Origin: Tetzosporium hominis
GTDB taxonomy: Bacteria > Bacillota > Bacilli > Bacillales_A > Planococcaceae
Length of the DNA: 64,000 bases
Assembly (NCBI RefSeq): GCF_002265435.1
Contig: NZ_NOKQ01000134.1
Coordinates: forward strand, 62,001 to 126,000
Direction: 5' to 3'
The notes under the pieces were generated by a model. The model was not told where the DNA came from. It was given only the letters and a program-made list of their open reading frames with translations, and did no database searches. Of this stretch, positions 13,249-20,968 are shown piece after piece. A program made the translations under genes and the position numbers. The stretch's first letter is position 1. The number at the start of each line of letters is the position of its first letter.

Positions 13249-13578
13249 ATGAAAAAACTGCTTTTCGGTTTATCAGTTACATCGATGTTATTCCTAGCTG
13301 CTTGTGGTGGAGATAGTGCGGAGCCTGAGGCACCGACAGACTCTGGAGAAACGGCAACCGTTGATGCAGAGGCAATCGCAAATCAAAAATGCATCAGCTG
13401 TCATGGCACAAATTTAGAAGGTCAAGGCAACTTCCCAGCACTAAATGATGTTGGATCTCGACTCAGCGAAGAAGAAATTTTAACAGTAATTTTAGAAGGT
13501 CGAGGAGCGATGCCTGGAGGACTTCTTCAAGGAGAAGAAGCGGAAGCGGTAGCGGCCTGGTTGGCAGAGAAAAAATAA
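13249..13578 (+). CDS. cccB: cytochrome c-551, membrane-anchored lipoprotein
   Basis: Small class I c-type cytochrome carried on the outer face of the membrane, donating electrons in the respiratory chain. The 109 residues hold a lipoprotein signal with lipobox LAAC (Cys19), an acidic linker, a haem site CISCH (48-52) and a likely axial Met88 in [11 protein letters not shown] 13249 was chosen over GTG 13240 because AAAGGAG is 8 bases before it and MKKLLFG gives a normal signal peptide. Same neighbourhood as B. subtilis (yvjA-cccB-ftsE). Confidence 0.94.
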   Translation: MKKLLFGLSVTSMLFLAACGGDSAEPEAPTDSGETATVDAEAIANQKCISCHGTNLEGQGNFPALNDVGSRLSEEEILTVILEGRGAMPGGLLQGEEAEAVAAWLAEKK

Positions 13579-13594
13579 ATATGTACTTCGAAGT

Positions 13595-13624
13595 AGAGCA
13601 CATCCAAACGGATGTGCTCTTTTT
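13595..13624 (+). terminator. terminator of cccB
   Basis: AGAGCACATCC (13595-13605) pairs perfectly with GGATGTGCTCT (13610-13620), loop AAAC, then T5. Confidence 0.93.
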
Positions 13625-13671
13625 CCTACATAAAATTGAAATAAACCTGTAACATACAAAATTTCGAGAGG

Positions 13672-13680
13672 TGTTATAAT
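13672..13680 (+). promoter_or_regulatory. extended -10 promoter for ftsEX
   Basis: TGTTATAAT: a consensus -10 with the upstream TG of an extended -10. No good -35 is seen at 16-18 bases. It lies 47 bases before the ftsE ATG. Confidence 0.5.
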
Positions 13681-13727
13681 GGATTTGTTGCGCTAAAACG
13701 AAGTATACAAAATAGGTGGTTAGATAT

Positions 13728-14414
13728 ATGATTCAAATGAAAGATGTCTACAAGAAGTATCCAAACGGAATCGTGGCAGCGAACGGGATTACAGTGGACA
13801 TTAAACAAGGTGAATTTGTATATGTAGTTGGACCAAGTGGCGCGGGAAAATCTACATTTATTAAAATGATGTACCGAGAAGAAAAGCCAACTAGCGGTGA
13901 CATTATAATCAATGGAATGAACTTGGCAAAAATTAAAGCTAAAAAAGTTCCTTTACTAAGACGTCAAATCGGAGTCGTATTTCAAGACTTTAAACTTCTT
14001 CCGAGAATGAATGTGTATGAGAATGTTGCATTTGCACTTGAAGTAATAGAAGAAAGTCCAAAAGTGATTCGCAAAAGAGTGATGGAAGTACTTGATCTAG
14101 TAGGATTAAAACACAAAGCGCGTATGTTCCCTACGGAGCTATCCGGTGGAGAACAGCAACGGATTTCGATTGCGCGTTCCATTGTAAATAAACCGAAGCT
14201 CGTTATTGCAGATGAACCAACAGGAAACTTAGATCCAGATACATCATGGGAGATTATGAATATCTTCCAAGAAATCAACTCTCGGGGAACAACCATTATT
14301 ATGGCTACCCACAACAAAGAAATTGTAAACACATTAAAACACCGTGTCATTGCAGTTGAAGGCGGAATGATTGCCCGAGATGAAGCAGAAGGAGACTACG
14401 GTTATGAAATTTAG
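13728..14414 (+). CDS. ftsE: cell-division ABC transporter ATPase FtsE
   Basis: Cytosolic ATPase that, with FtsX, controls a peptidoglycan hydrolase across the membrane. The 228 residues equal the B. subtilis length. Walker A GPSGAGKST, signature LSGGEQQR and Walker B LVIADEPTGNLD are present. ATG 13728 has AGGTGG 8 bases upstream and MIQMKDVYKKYPNG matches the family start; the GTG at 13716 overlaps that site. The end overlaps ftsX by 11 bases. Confidence 0.97.
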   Translation: MIQMKDVYKKYPNGIVAANGITVDIKQGEFVYVVGPSGAGKSTFIKMMYREEKPTSGDIIINGMNLAKIKAKKVPLLRRQIGVVFQDFKLLPRMNVYENVAFALEVIEESPKVIRKRVMEVLDLVGLKHKARMFPTELSGGEQQRISIARSIVNKPKLVIADEPTGNLDPDTSWEIMNIFQEINSRGTTIIMATHNKEIVNTLKHRVIAVEGGMIARDEAEGDYGYEI

Positions 14415-15291
14415 AACTATGGGACGTCACGTCAAAGAAAGTTTCCGGAGTATTGGCCGGAATGGCTGGATGACCTTTGCCTCAGTTAGTGCCGTAACTG
14501 TCACATTGCTCCTTGTTGGAGTTTTTGTAGCGATTATGATGAACTTAAACAAACTGGCAGATGACTTAGAAAACAATGTGGAAGTAAAAGTTTATGCGGA
14601 ACTGATTGCTGATGAAGAACAGCTTGCTACTTTAGAAGAAGAAATCAGTACTACCTTAGGTGTTCAAGAAGTTGTTTATTCTTCAAAAGAACAAGAGCTT
14701 CTGAAGCTTGCCGAAACAATGGGGCAAGAGTTCCAATTGTATGAACAAGATAATCCGTTATTTAATACATTTTATGTGAAAGCAGCTACTCCGAAAGAGA
14801 CGTTGGCAGTTGCTTCTCGTATAGCAAAACTAGATAGTGTAGAGCGTGTTGAAGATGGAAGAGCACAAGTACAAAAATTGTTCTCCGTCTTAGATGTTAG
14901 CCGTAATGTTGGACTGGTATTGATTCTTGGATTGTTGTTTACAGCTATGTTCTTGATCTCCAATACAATCCGCATCACTATCGTAGCTCGTCGTCGAGAC
15001 ATTGAAATTATGAAATTAGTAGGTGCGACCAACTGGTTTATCCGAATTCCATTTATTTTTGAAGGTATGTGGCTCGGAATCATGGGGGCGCTCTTACCAA
15101 TAACACTTGTTTCCGTTGCCTATTACAATTTGTTTAATCTCTTAAATGTAGAACTTGCATCAACGGGAATTTATTCGTTACTTACACCAATGCCATTCTT
15201 ACTGCAAATCAATGCATTGTTACTTGCAATGGGAATTGTAATCGGTGTTTGGGGAAGTTTTATGTCCGTTCGAAAATTCTTAAAAGTATAG
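14404..15291 (+). CDS. ftsX: cell-division ABC transporter permease FtsX
   Basis: Four-TM permease of the FtsEX complex, without known transport activity. The 295 residues begin MKFRTMGRHVKESFRSIGRNGWMTFASVS, typical of the Gram-positive family. The first TM segment is near residues 25-45, an extracellular domain (about 50-170) would contact the hydrolase, and three TM segments follow. ATG 14404 lies within the end of ftsE, indicating coupling. The M23 hydrolase gene starts 38 bases downstream and is a plausible partner. Confidence 0.96.
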   Translation: MKFRTMGRHVKESFRSIGRNGWMTFASVSAVTVTLLLVGVFVAIMMNLNKLADDLENNVEVKVYAELIADEEQLATLEEEISTTLGVQEVVYSSKEQELLKLAETMGQEFQLYEQDNPLFNTFYVKAATPKETLAVASRIAKLDSVERVEDGRAQVQKLFSVLDVSRNVGLVLILGLLFTAMFLISNTIRITIVARRRDIEIMKLVGATNWFIRIPFIFEGMWLGIMGALLPITLVSVAYYNLFNLLNVELASTGIYSLLTPMPFLLQINALLLAMGIVIGVWGSFMSVRKFLKV

Positions 15292-15329
15292 AGGAAACGT
15301 ACTGGTGAAAGAAAGGGGAAAATGAACAC

Positions 15330-16658
15330 ATGTCCACAACGTCACGGAAAGTGAAAATTGCAACATGGTTAACTGCAGCAACCCTACTATTTACAAGTGG
15401 GACGGTTTCCGCCGCATCACTCGATGAGTTGAAAGAACAACAACAACAATTAGAACAACAGAAAAATGATTTGAACTCTTCTATTAAAGAGAAAAAAGGA
15501 GAGATTCAACAAAAGGCTTCTGAAATTGAGACGATTGAAGGTAAGGTTAAGAAACTAAGCGACGAAATCGTGTCAACTGAGAAGAAAATTGATGAAGTTC
15601 TTGCTCAGATTGCAACGACTGAAAAAGAAATTGCCGATTTAAAAGAATCAATTGAAGAACTAAAGCTTAAAATTGAAGAGCGAGATGAACTTCTAAAAGA
15701 GCGTCTTCGAGCTACGCAAGTGAACGGTTCATCTGTTGACTACATAAGTGTATTTTTAGGCGCTGAGTCATTCATTGATTTAATTGATCGCTTTTCAGCT
15801 GTTACCACGCTAATGGAAGCGGATCGTCAAATTTTACGCGACCAAGCAAATGATAAGAAACAACTTGAAGATGAGAAGGCGCTAGTCGAGCAAAAGCTTC
15901 AGCAGCAAGAAAACCGGAAAGCGGAACTTGTTGATTTAAAGAAATCATTAGACGGTCAGCGCGCTCAAATGAACACTCTGTTAGATGAGTTAGAAGCAGA
16001 GCAGAACAAACTAAAAACTGAACAACAAGCTATGGAAACTGATTATGAAGAAATCGCGAACTTAAGTGAAGAAACAAAATCTAAAATCGTAGCAGAACAA
16101 AAACGAATTGCTGAAATCGCTCGTAAACAAGCAGAAGAGCAACGCCGCAAAGAAGAAGCTGCACGTAAAGCTCAGCAAAACTCTGGCGGATCAGGAAGCT
16201 CTGGTGGTTCTAGCTCTACAGTGTCAGCTCCAGCAGTCTCTTCAGGGGCTTGGACAAAACCAGTAAACGGAACATTGACTTCCGGATATGGGTACCGTGT
16301 TCACCCAATCTATGGAACTGGTAAAATGCACTATGGTGTAGACTTTGCAAACAGCATTGGAACACCAGTTGTATCTGCAGCGGCTGGAGTAGTAAGCTAT
16401 GCAGCACCATTTAGTACGTATGGTAATGCAGTCATGGTCACACACAATATTGATGGTCAAACATTTACAACATTATATGCGCACTTGAGTGCTATCAATG
16501 CATCTGTTGGACAAACTGTGAGCAAAGGGCAACAAATCGGGGCTTTAGGAAATACAGGAAACTCGACCGGTCCTCACTTACATTTTGAAGTGCACGTAGG
16601 TAGCTGGAACGGAATGGCAGCAAACTCTGTTAATCCATTACGCTATATCCCAATGTGA
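15330..16658 (+). CDS. secreted coiled-coil M23 peptidoglycan hydrolase, likely FtsEX effector
   Basis: The 442 residues begin with an N-terminal signal peptide (cleavage after VSA), then two long coiled coils rich in E, K and Q (about 30-265), then a Ser/Gly linker (about 285-310). A C-terminal lysostaphin-like M23 domain carries the zinc ligands in MHYGVDFAN and HLHFEVH. This is the EnvC/PcsB-like layout in which the coiled coil meets FtsX and activates cell-wall cleavage. Being directly downstream of ftsEX supports that role here, as an inference. ATG with AAAGGGGAAA upstream. Confidence 0.9.
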   Translation: MSTTSRKVKIATWLTAATLLFTSGTVSAASLDELKEQQQQLEQQKNDLNSSIKEKKGEIQQKASEIETIEGKVKKLSDEIVSTEKKIDEVLAQIATTEKEIADLKESIEELKLKIEERDELLKERLRATQVNGSSVDYISVFLGAESFIDLIDRFSAVTTLMEADRQILRDQANDKKQLEDEKALVEQKLQQQENRKAELVDLKKSLDGQRAQMNTLLDELEAEQNKLKTEQQAMETDYEEIANLSEETKSKIVAEQKRIAEIARKQAEEQRRKEEAARKAQQNSGGSGSSGGSSSTVSAPAVSSGAWTKPVNGTLTSGYGYRVHPIYGTGKMHYGVDFANSIGTPVVSAAAGVVSYAAPFSTYGNAVMVTHNIDGQTFTTLYAHLSAINASVGQTVSKGQQIGALGNTGNSTGPHLHFEVHVGSWNGMAANSVNPLRYIPM

Positions 16659-16664
16659 TGATCA

Positions 16665-16694
16665 AGCAGTTCACTTTACGTGGACTGCTTTTTT
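16665..16694 (+). terminator. terminator of ftsEX-M23 unit
   Basis: AGCAGTTCAC (16665-16674) pairs with GTGGACTGCT (16680-16689), with one T-G pair, then T6. Confidence 0.87.
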
Positions 16695-16727
16695 CTTTAG
16701 CATAGAAGCAGAAAGTGAGGCATCTAA

Positions 16728-17330
16728 ATGAAAATTACAGACTGGTATGTCATTGTATCCTTGACTATGCCATCTACATGGGTTGCTGTATTACTAGCAC
16801 TCATTTTGACATCTTTGACACTTTTGCTCCAATTCAATAAACAAGTGGCAAGTCACTTTGTTGATGCTGCTATTGCCTTCATACTACTATGGAAATTTAG
16901 CGTGATTGTAACTGACTTTTATGCAGTGGTTCACGAGCCTTTTAGTCTTTTATATTTCAATGGAGGGTACGTAGGAGTTGTGATAGGGACACTTGGTGCC
17001 TTGATTAGCTTGATTCGAGCGAAAGTATCCGTATCTATTATCCAGTTGATGGCAGTTTATAGTGTAAGTTATTATCTCTTTTTTATGGTTGTACTTAATT
17101 CAAATCCAATACTTATAGAATTGGTGACACTTATTACACTAGTGATAGTTTTCGTTCTATTATGGAAGAAAGTTACTGTTCGCATACTCCCTGTTGGATT
17201 GCTTTTTTTTATAGCTTTTTTTCAACCCCTAGGGGTATTTCAAACGTATATTGTTTGGATGTTTAGCGTACTCCTAGTACTATATAGTTATCAGGTCTTT
17301 AGAAATAAGAAAGTGGGAATGACATCATGA
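16728..17330 (+). CDS. polytopic membrane protein of unknown function
   Basis: 200 residues with about six predicted membrane helices and almost no soluble part. I do not recognise the family with confidence. There are no cysteines, which argues against a DsbB- or CcdA-type thiol carrier despite the thioredoxin gene that follows. The segment FNGGYVGVVIG is faintly like the Gly-rich loop of prolipoprotein diacylglyceryl transferases, but the rest does not support that. ATG start, AAGTGAGG upstream. The stop overlaps the next start (ATGA), so the two genes are coupled. Confidence 0.75.
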   Translation: MKITDWYVIVSLTMPSTWVAVLLALILTSLTLLLQFNKQVASHFVDAAIAFILLWKFSVIVTDFYAVVHEPFSLLYFNGGYVGVVIGTLGALISLIRAKVSVSIIQLMAVYSVSYYLFFMVVLNSNPILIELVTLITLVIVFVLLWKKVTVRILPVGLLFFIAFFQPLGVFQTYIVWMFSVLLVLYSYQVFRNKKVGMTS

Positions 17331-17893
17331 AGAAATGGGTAGCGCTACTTGGCCTAGCTGTCTTAATTGGAATTGCAACTTATTCGTTTGCTGAGCAGAA
17401 TGCAGATTCTGTGGATACGTTAAATAATGAGCAGCTAGGAACGGATCTTCTCTCTAGTGCCGGATCAGAGTTAAAGAAAGGCGACCTTCCTCCAGATTTT
17501 ACATTGACCACTCTAGATGGGGAAGAAGTGCGATTGAGTGATTATAAAGGAAAGAAAGTCATATTGAATTTTTGGGCAACCTGGTGTCCACCATGTAAAG
17601 CAGAGATGCCTCATATGCAAAATTTCTACGATGCAAATAAAGAAGAAGTGGAAGTCTTGGCAGTAAATTTGACTGATAAGGATAATGGGGTAGAAACTAT
17701 CCAACAGTTCATTGAAGACTATGAACTGACATTTCCTATTCCGTTAGATAAAGAAGGGGAAGTGGGGACGGCCTATCAGGCATTGACTATCCCAACGAGC
17801 TACATCATAACCTCTGAAGGGACTGTACAACATAAGATTGTTGGACCAATGGACGAAGCGATGATGGAGCAGTTGATTTCATCTACACCATAA
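17327..17893 (+). CDS. ResA/TlpA-like membrane-anchored thiol-disulfide oxidoreductase
   Basis: The 188 residues have an N-terminal signal anchor (about 4-22), a Ser/Asp-rich linker and an extracytoplasmic thioredoxin fold. The active site WCPPC has Cys87 and Cys90, and the cis-proline segment is TIPTSYII. ResA-type proteins reduce apocytochrome c haem-binding cysteines and others act on secreted or spore proteins; the substrate here is unknown. Coupled by a 4-base overlap to the membrane protein upstream. Confidence 0.9.
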   Translation: MKKWVALLGLAVLIGIATYSFAEQNADSVDTLNNEQLGTDLLSSAGSELKKGDLPPDFTLTTLDGEEVRLSDYKGKKVILNFWATWCPPCKAEMPHMQNFYDANKEEVEVLAVNLTDKDNGVETIQQFIEDYELTFPIPLDKEGEVGTAYQALTIPTSYIITSEGTVQHKIVGPMDEAMMEQLISSTP

Positions 17894-17944
17894 TTCGAAT
17901 AGTTTACTATCTCCTTTCGTATAATTCGACGAAGGGGGATTTTT

Positions 17945-18203
17945 TTGCGTTCATTCATTTCTGTATTACTTCTAATCAGTCTATTTCTAACTGCTTGCGA
18001 TCCTACAAACCAACAACCGTCTACAAAAGAACACCCGACTTTACTTGAACACTTCCAAAAAAGTAAATCATTTATCAGAGACCGGGCAAGTGGATGCTTC
18101 TTTCTTGATGCTAGTACGAGATGCCTATGAAACCTATACCAAAAATCCCGAAAATGATGAAGCGATTCGGTTGGCACTAGATTACTTTTCACATTCTCAA
18201 TAA
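17945..18203 (+). pseudogene. small lipoprotein gene interrupted by a +1 frame change at an A6 tract
   Basis: A TTG start (17945) 6 bases after GGGGG gives MRSFISVLLLISLFLTACDP, a clear lipoprotein signal with lipobox LTAC. The frame then degrades to a stop at 18130. From the A6 run at 18057-18062 the next frame is open to the TAA at 18201 and reads as an acidic helical protein (VNHLSETGQVDASFLML to LDYFSHSQ). Removing one A fuses both into one protein of about 85 residues. It may be a sequencing error, a real mutation or slippage. I do not recognise the family. Confidence 0.6.
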
Positions 18204-18228
18204 AAGTATACTTTTCTCTGAGTTGCTT

Positions 18229-18237
18229 TGCTAAAAT
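18229..18237 (+). promoter_or_regulatory. extended -10 promoter candidate for minJ
   Basis: TGCTAAAAT, a TGn-extended -10, 27 bases before the minJ ATG. No strong -35. Confidence 0.35.
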
Positions 18238-18263
18238 AGAAAGTAACCGCTGGGAGGGATACT

Positions 18264-19442
18264 ATGGATCAGCAACGTTTATTAGAGATATTATGGAACG
18301 TCGGACAATTTTTCGTACATCCGTTGTTCTTTTTAACGCTCGCTGCTGCAATCGCAACCGGCTATTTCCGAGTGAAGCGAGAGCGCAAAGATTTTAGAAC
18401 CCGTCTAGTACTCGGGTGGACGGAGTTTACAAGCGTCCTCAAAGATTCCTGGCTTTTTGGCTTAGTGATATCACTTGTGCTCGCTCTAGTAGGCATTCTC
18501 TTTAACGAAGAGTTTTTGTTGATTGTTTCACTAGTCGCTATTCTTGCATTAGTACTTTTTCAATTTCAACTGCTTTCAGCAGCCTATATTTTATCTATCA
18601 GTGTTCTCATCTGGATGCTAGTGGATCAATGGTCTTATAGCATTTTGGTCGGCCCATTCACGCTTTCTGCCGTTCAGTTCTCTTGGAATGTCGTGTGGCC
18701 CGTTGCTGCTCTCACAGGACTTCTCCTAGTTGCAGAAGGCTTGCTTTTGAAGCGGCAAGGGCTCCAAATTGTGTCTCCTCAACTTGTTAAAACAATACGA
18801 GGTGGCTCTGCAGTCCAATATAAAATAAAACGTATCTGGTTGCTTCCGTTAGTTCTGTTGATACCTGGAGAGTGGTTTTCAGGTATAGCAGGATGGTGGC
18901 CACTTGTTCATTTTGGGGAAACCTCTTTTGCTGTTTTAGCGTTCCCATACGTGACAGGATTCCAACAGCTTTCAAAAAGTGTCTATCCGTTTCTTGCGAT
19001 ACCGCAACGCGCCAAACATATCTTGATTCTGGGAATTAGTGTCGCAGCAATTGCTGTACTAGGAATCGTTACATACTGGTTCGGTTTAGTAGCACTTGTC
19101 GTGGCTTTTATTGGTCGTCTTGTGTTGGATATTCAAAGCTACCGACTGCAAAATACAGGTCATTACGCAGTAGCTCCTGTATCTGAAGGAATTCAAATTG
19201 CTGGAGTTCTAAAAGGCTCTCCTGCTGACAAGATGGGATTAGAAATCGGTGAAAAGATTGTGAAAGTTAATGGACAACGTGTTTCAAACGAGCAAGAGCT
19301 GTACGAAGCGATACAGATCAATGCAGCGCATTGTCGATTAGAAGTGTTAGATCACAATAACGAGCTTCGCTTGAAACAACAAGTCATCTTTCGTCATGAC
19401 CATCACCGTCTTGGCTTGATGATTGCTAGGTCGGTCCGATGA
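18264..19442 (+). CDS. minJ: PDZ-domain division-site protein MinJ
   Basis: In B. subtilis MinJ bridges DivIVA and MinD at poles and division sites. The 392 residues begin with VGQFFVHPLFFLTLAAAIATG, matching the N-terminal membrane segment of MinJ, followed by about seven more TM segments (to about residue 290). A C-terminal PDZ domain (about 310-392) contains GVLKGSPADKMGLEIGEKIVKVNGQ-type carboxylate-loop and core residues. ATG start, GGGAGGG upstream. The stop overlaps csbA by 4 bases. In B. subtilis minJ (yvjD) also lies near ftsEX. Confidence 0.88.
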   Translation: MDQQRLLEILWNVGQFFVHPLFFLTLAAAIATGYFRVKRERKDFRTRLVLGWTEFTSVLKDSWLFGLVISLVLALVGILFNEEFLLIVSLVAILALVLFQFQLLSAAYILSISVLIWMLVDQWSYSILVGPFTLSAVQFSWNVVWPVAALTGLLLVAEGLLLKRQGLQIVSPQLVKTIRGGSAVQYKIKRIWLLPLVLLIPGEWFSGIAGWWPLVHFGETSFAVLAFPYVTGFQQLSKSVYPFLAIPQRAKHILILGISVAAIAVLGIVTYWFGLVALVVAFIGRLVLDIQSYRLQNTGHYAVAPVSEGIQIAGVLKGSPADKMGLEIGEKIVKVNGQRVSNEQELYEAIQINAAHCRLEVLDHNNELRLKQQVIFRHDHHRLGLMIARSVR

Positions 19443-19699
19443 ACAATTTGAGCCAAGCTACAGAAGTGATCTTAGCTATTTTTGTTCCTGCCTTACTCGT
19501 TATTTTGTTCACTCGCGTTACATTTAATAGATGGGTGGCGCTCGCCATCACGATTGCTCTTTTTACAGCTTCCGTAATTGCAGGATACACGCGAGAATGG
19601 ATTCACTACATTTTAGATGCTGCATCCATGACGGTCGGATTTTGGTACGCCACTCACATGACGCAAAAAAGCAAATCGGAATCGAACGACTCTGTCTGA
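19439..19699 (+). CDS. csbA: CsbA-like small membrane protein (DUF2198)
   Basis: 86 residues with two or three membrane helices. The stretch PALLVILFTRVTFNRWVA and the later Tyr/Trp-rich helix match CsbA, a SigB-controlled protein of unknown role in B. subtilis. The ATG overlaps the minJ stop (ATGA). It ends directly in a terminator. Confidence 0.85.
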   Translation: MNNLSQATEVILAIFVPALLVILFTRVTFNRWVALAITIALFTASVIAGYTREWIHYILDAASMTVGFWYATHMTQKSKSESNDSV

Positions 19700-19717
19700 A
19701 CGACAGGGTCGTTTTTT
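19699..19717 (+). terminator. terminator of minJ-csbA
   Basis: AACGAC (19699-19704) pairs with GTCGTT (19708-19713), loop AGG, then T6. The first base of the stem is the last base of the csbA stop. Confidence 0.75.
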
Positions 19718-19779
19718 CAAACCAACGTTTTGTTATAGGCACAATCGGCAATACTAGAATAAAGAAGGTGACACGGACC

Positions 19780-20427
19780 ATGACAGATCTATTTAGTATG
19801 GAAACACTCGAAGAGATCATGAACAGCTATAAAACATTAGGACCAGTAATTGGTATTCTGTTGCCTATGCTCGAAGCATTTTTACCGTTCTTACCATTAG
19901 TTGTTTTTATTGTAGCGAACGTGACTGCTTACGGACTTTTATATGGCTTTGTCTTATCGTGGGCAGGTTCGGTAGTAGGCTCCTATTTGGTATTTTTGAT
20001 TATACGAAAGTATGGGAGAGCACGAATTCTTAACTTTTTGACCAAACATCAAAGAATTTCTCGGCTCATTCACTGGGTAGAGAGAAATGGCTTTGGGCCA
20101 TTATTTTTACTGCTTTGTTTTCCATTTACTCCTTCTGCGATAGTCAATGTGGTAGCAGGTCTATCCAATATTCGAAAATCTACATATTTGACGGCTTTAA
20201 TCCTTGGAAAACTCATTATGATTTTTGTAATTAGTTTTATTGGAGCAGACATACGAGCACTTATCTCTCAACCTATACGTACGGCTATAGTAGCAGCAGT
20301 CATCGCGCTCTTGTGGGTTATTGGGAAGTATTTCGAGAAACGGTTAGATAAAAAAGTAGAAGCTGATTTTCGAGAAATTGCAAGACAGAGGGTGAGTGAG
20401 GCGAATCGTGAAAAACTGGAAAAGTGA
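19780..20427 (+). CDS. TVP38/TMEM64 (VTT-domain) membrane protein
   Basis: 215 residues of the DedA/VTT superfamily. Hydrophobic segments flank the reentrant-loop signature PMLEAFLPFLPL and the later GFGPLFLLLCFPFTPSAIVNVVAG. Members act in lipid scrambling or membrane homeostasis, but the role here is unknown. ATG 19780 was chosen because AAGGTG lies 11 bases upstream; the open frame further upstream crosses the csbA terminator and is not coding. Overlaps the signal peptidase start by 20 bases. Confidence 0.88.
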   Translation: MTDLFSMETLEEIMNSYKTLGPVIGILLPMLEAFLPFLPLVVFIVANVTAYGLLYGFVLSWAGSVVGSYLVFLIIRKYGRARILNFLTKHQRISRLIHWVERNGFGPLFLLLCFPFTPSAIVNVVAGLSNIRKSTYLTALILGKLIMIFVISFIGADIRALISQPIRTAIVAAVIALLWVIGKYFEKRLDKKVEADFREIARQRVSEANREKLEK

Positions 20428-20911
20428 AGTGAAAGAATGGTTTCTCGCACTTATCATTGGGATTGCTTTTATTGCCTTGATACGAACTACACTGTTTACT
20501 ACGTATCATATTCACGGAGATTCTATGCTACCTACCCTTCATTCAGAAGATCAAGTTGTAGTGAGTCTACTTTCTCCTATCCAAGCAGGGGATGTCGTCA
20601 TTGTAGAACGAGACAACGAAAAAGATATAGTCAAACGAGTCATCGGAATTCCAGGGGATACGCTTCAGTTCCGAGAAGATGGGTTGTACCGCAACGGTGA
20701 AAAAGTGGAAGAAAAGTATTTGCAAGACAGTGAGTGGAATCCGCAGCAGACGACCATCACTTTAGAAGACGATGCTTACTTTGTAATGGGAGACAATCGA
20801 AATCATAGCCTAGACAGTCGCGAGTTGAGAACGTTTTCTTCTAAAGAAATCGTTGGAGAAGTCAAGTTGATTTACTTCCCATTCACGCATTTATCATGGA
20901 TTCATTATTAG
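20408..20911 (+). CDS. lepB: type I signal peptidase
   Basis: Cleaves signal peptides of exported proteins on the outer membrane face. The 167 residues from GTG 20408 give one N-terminal TM anchor (about 11-30), the nucleophile Ser39 in GDSMLPTL, the general base Lys76 in DIVKRVIGIPGD, and the conserved GDNRNHSLDSR box. GTG 20408 has GTGAGG 6 bases upstream and gives a normal MKNWKSE start; GTG 20396 is possible. Translated in coupling with the VTT gene it overlaps. In B. subtilis this type is called Sip. Confidence 0.93.
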   Translation: MKNWKSEVKEWFLALIIGIAFIALIRTTLFTTYHIHGDSMLPTLHSEDQVVVSLLSPIQAGDVVIVERDNEKDIVKRVIGIPGDTLQFREDGLYRNGEKVEEKYLQDSEWNPQQTTITLEDDAYFVMGDNRNHSLDSRELRTFSSKEIVGEVKLIYFPFTHLSWIHY

Positions 20912-20952
20912 AACCTTTGTTTCTTTGTTACAATAGAAACAAAGGTTTTTTT
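20912..20952 (+). terminator. terminator of the signal peptidase gene
   Basis: AACCTTTGTTTCT (20912-20924) pairs perfectly with AGAAACAAAGGTT (20935-20947), 10-base loop, T7. It ends only 16 bases before addB, so addB must be transcribed from read-through or from a start within this spacer. Confidence 0.9.
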
Positions 20953-20968
20953 GATGGGGGGACTTGAG

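Noticed and set aside
13982-14350. 122-codon minus-strand frame inside ftsE
   Set aside because: Shadow of ftsE; composition follows the reverse complement of its codons and there is no start signal.
17800-18192. 130-codon minus-strand frame across the broken lipoprotein locus
   Set aside because: Lacks a ribosome site and overlaps the end of the thioredoxin gene; the plus-strand lipoprotein signal with a GGGGG site is the better reading.
18202-18215. AAAAGTATACTTTT palindrome
   Set aside because: A 14-base self-complementary sequence without a loop or T-run; too weak for a terminator and too common in AT-rich DNA to claim as an operator.
19531-19779. Upstream extension of the VTT-domain gene
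   Set aside because: The frame is open but overlaps csbA and its terminator and reads as non-membrane noise; ATG 19780 has a good ribosome site.
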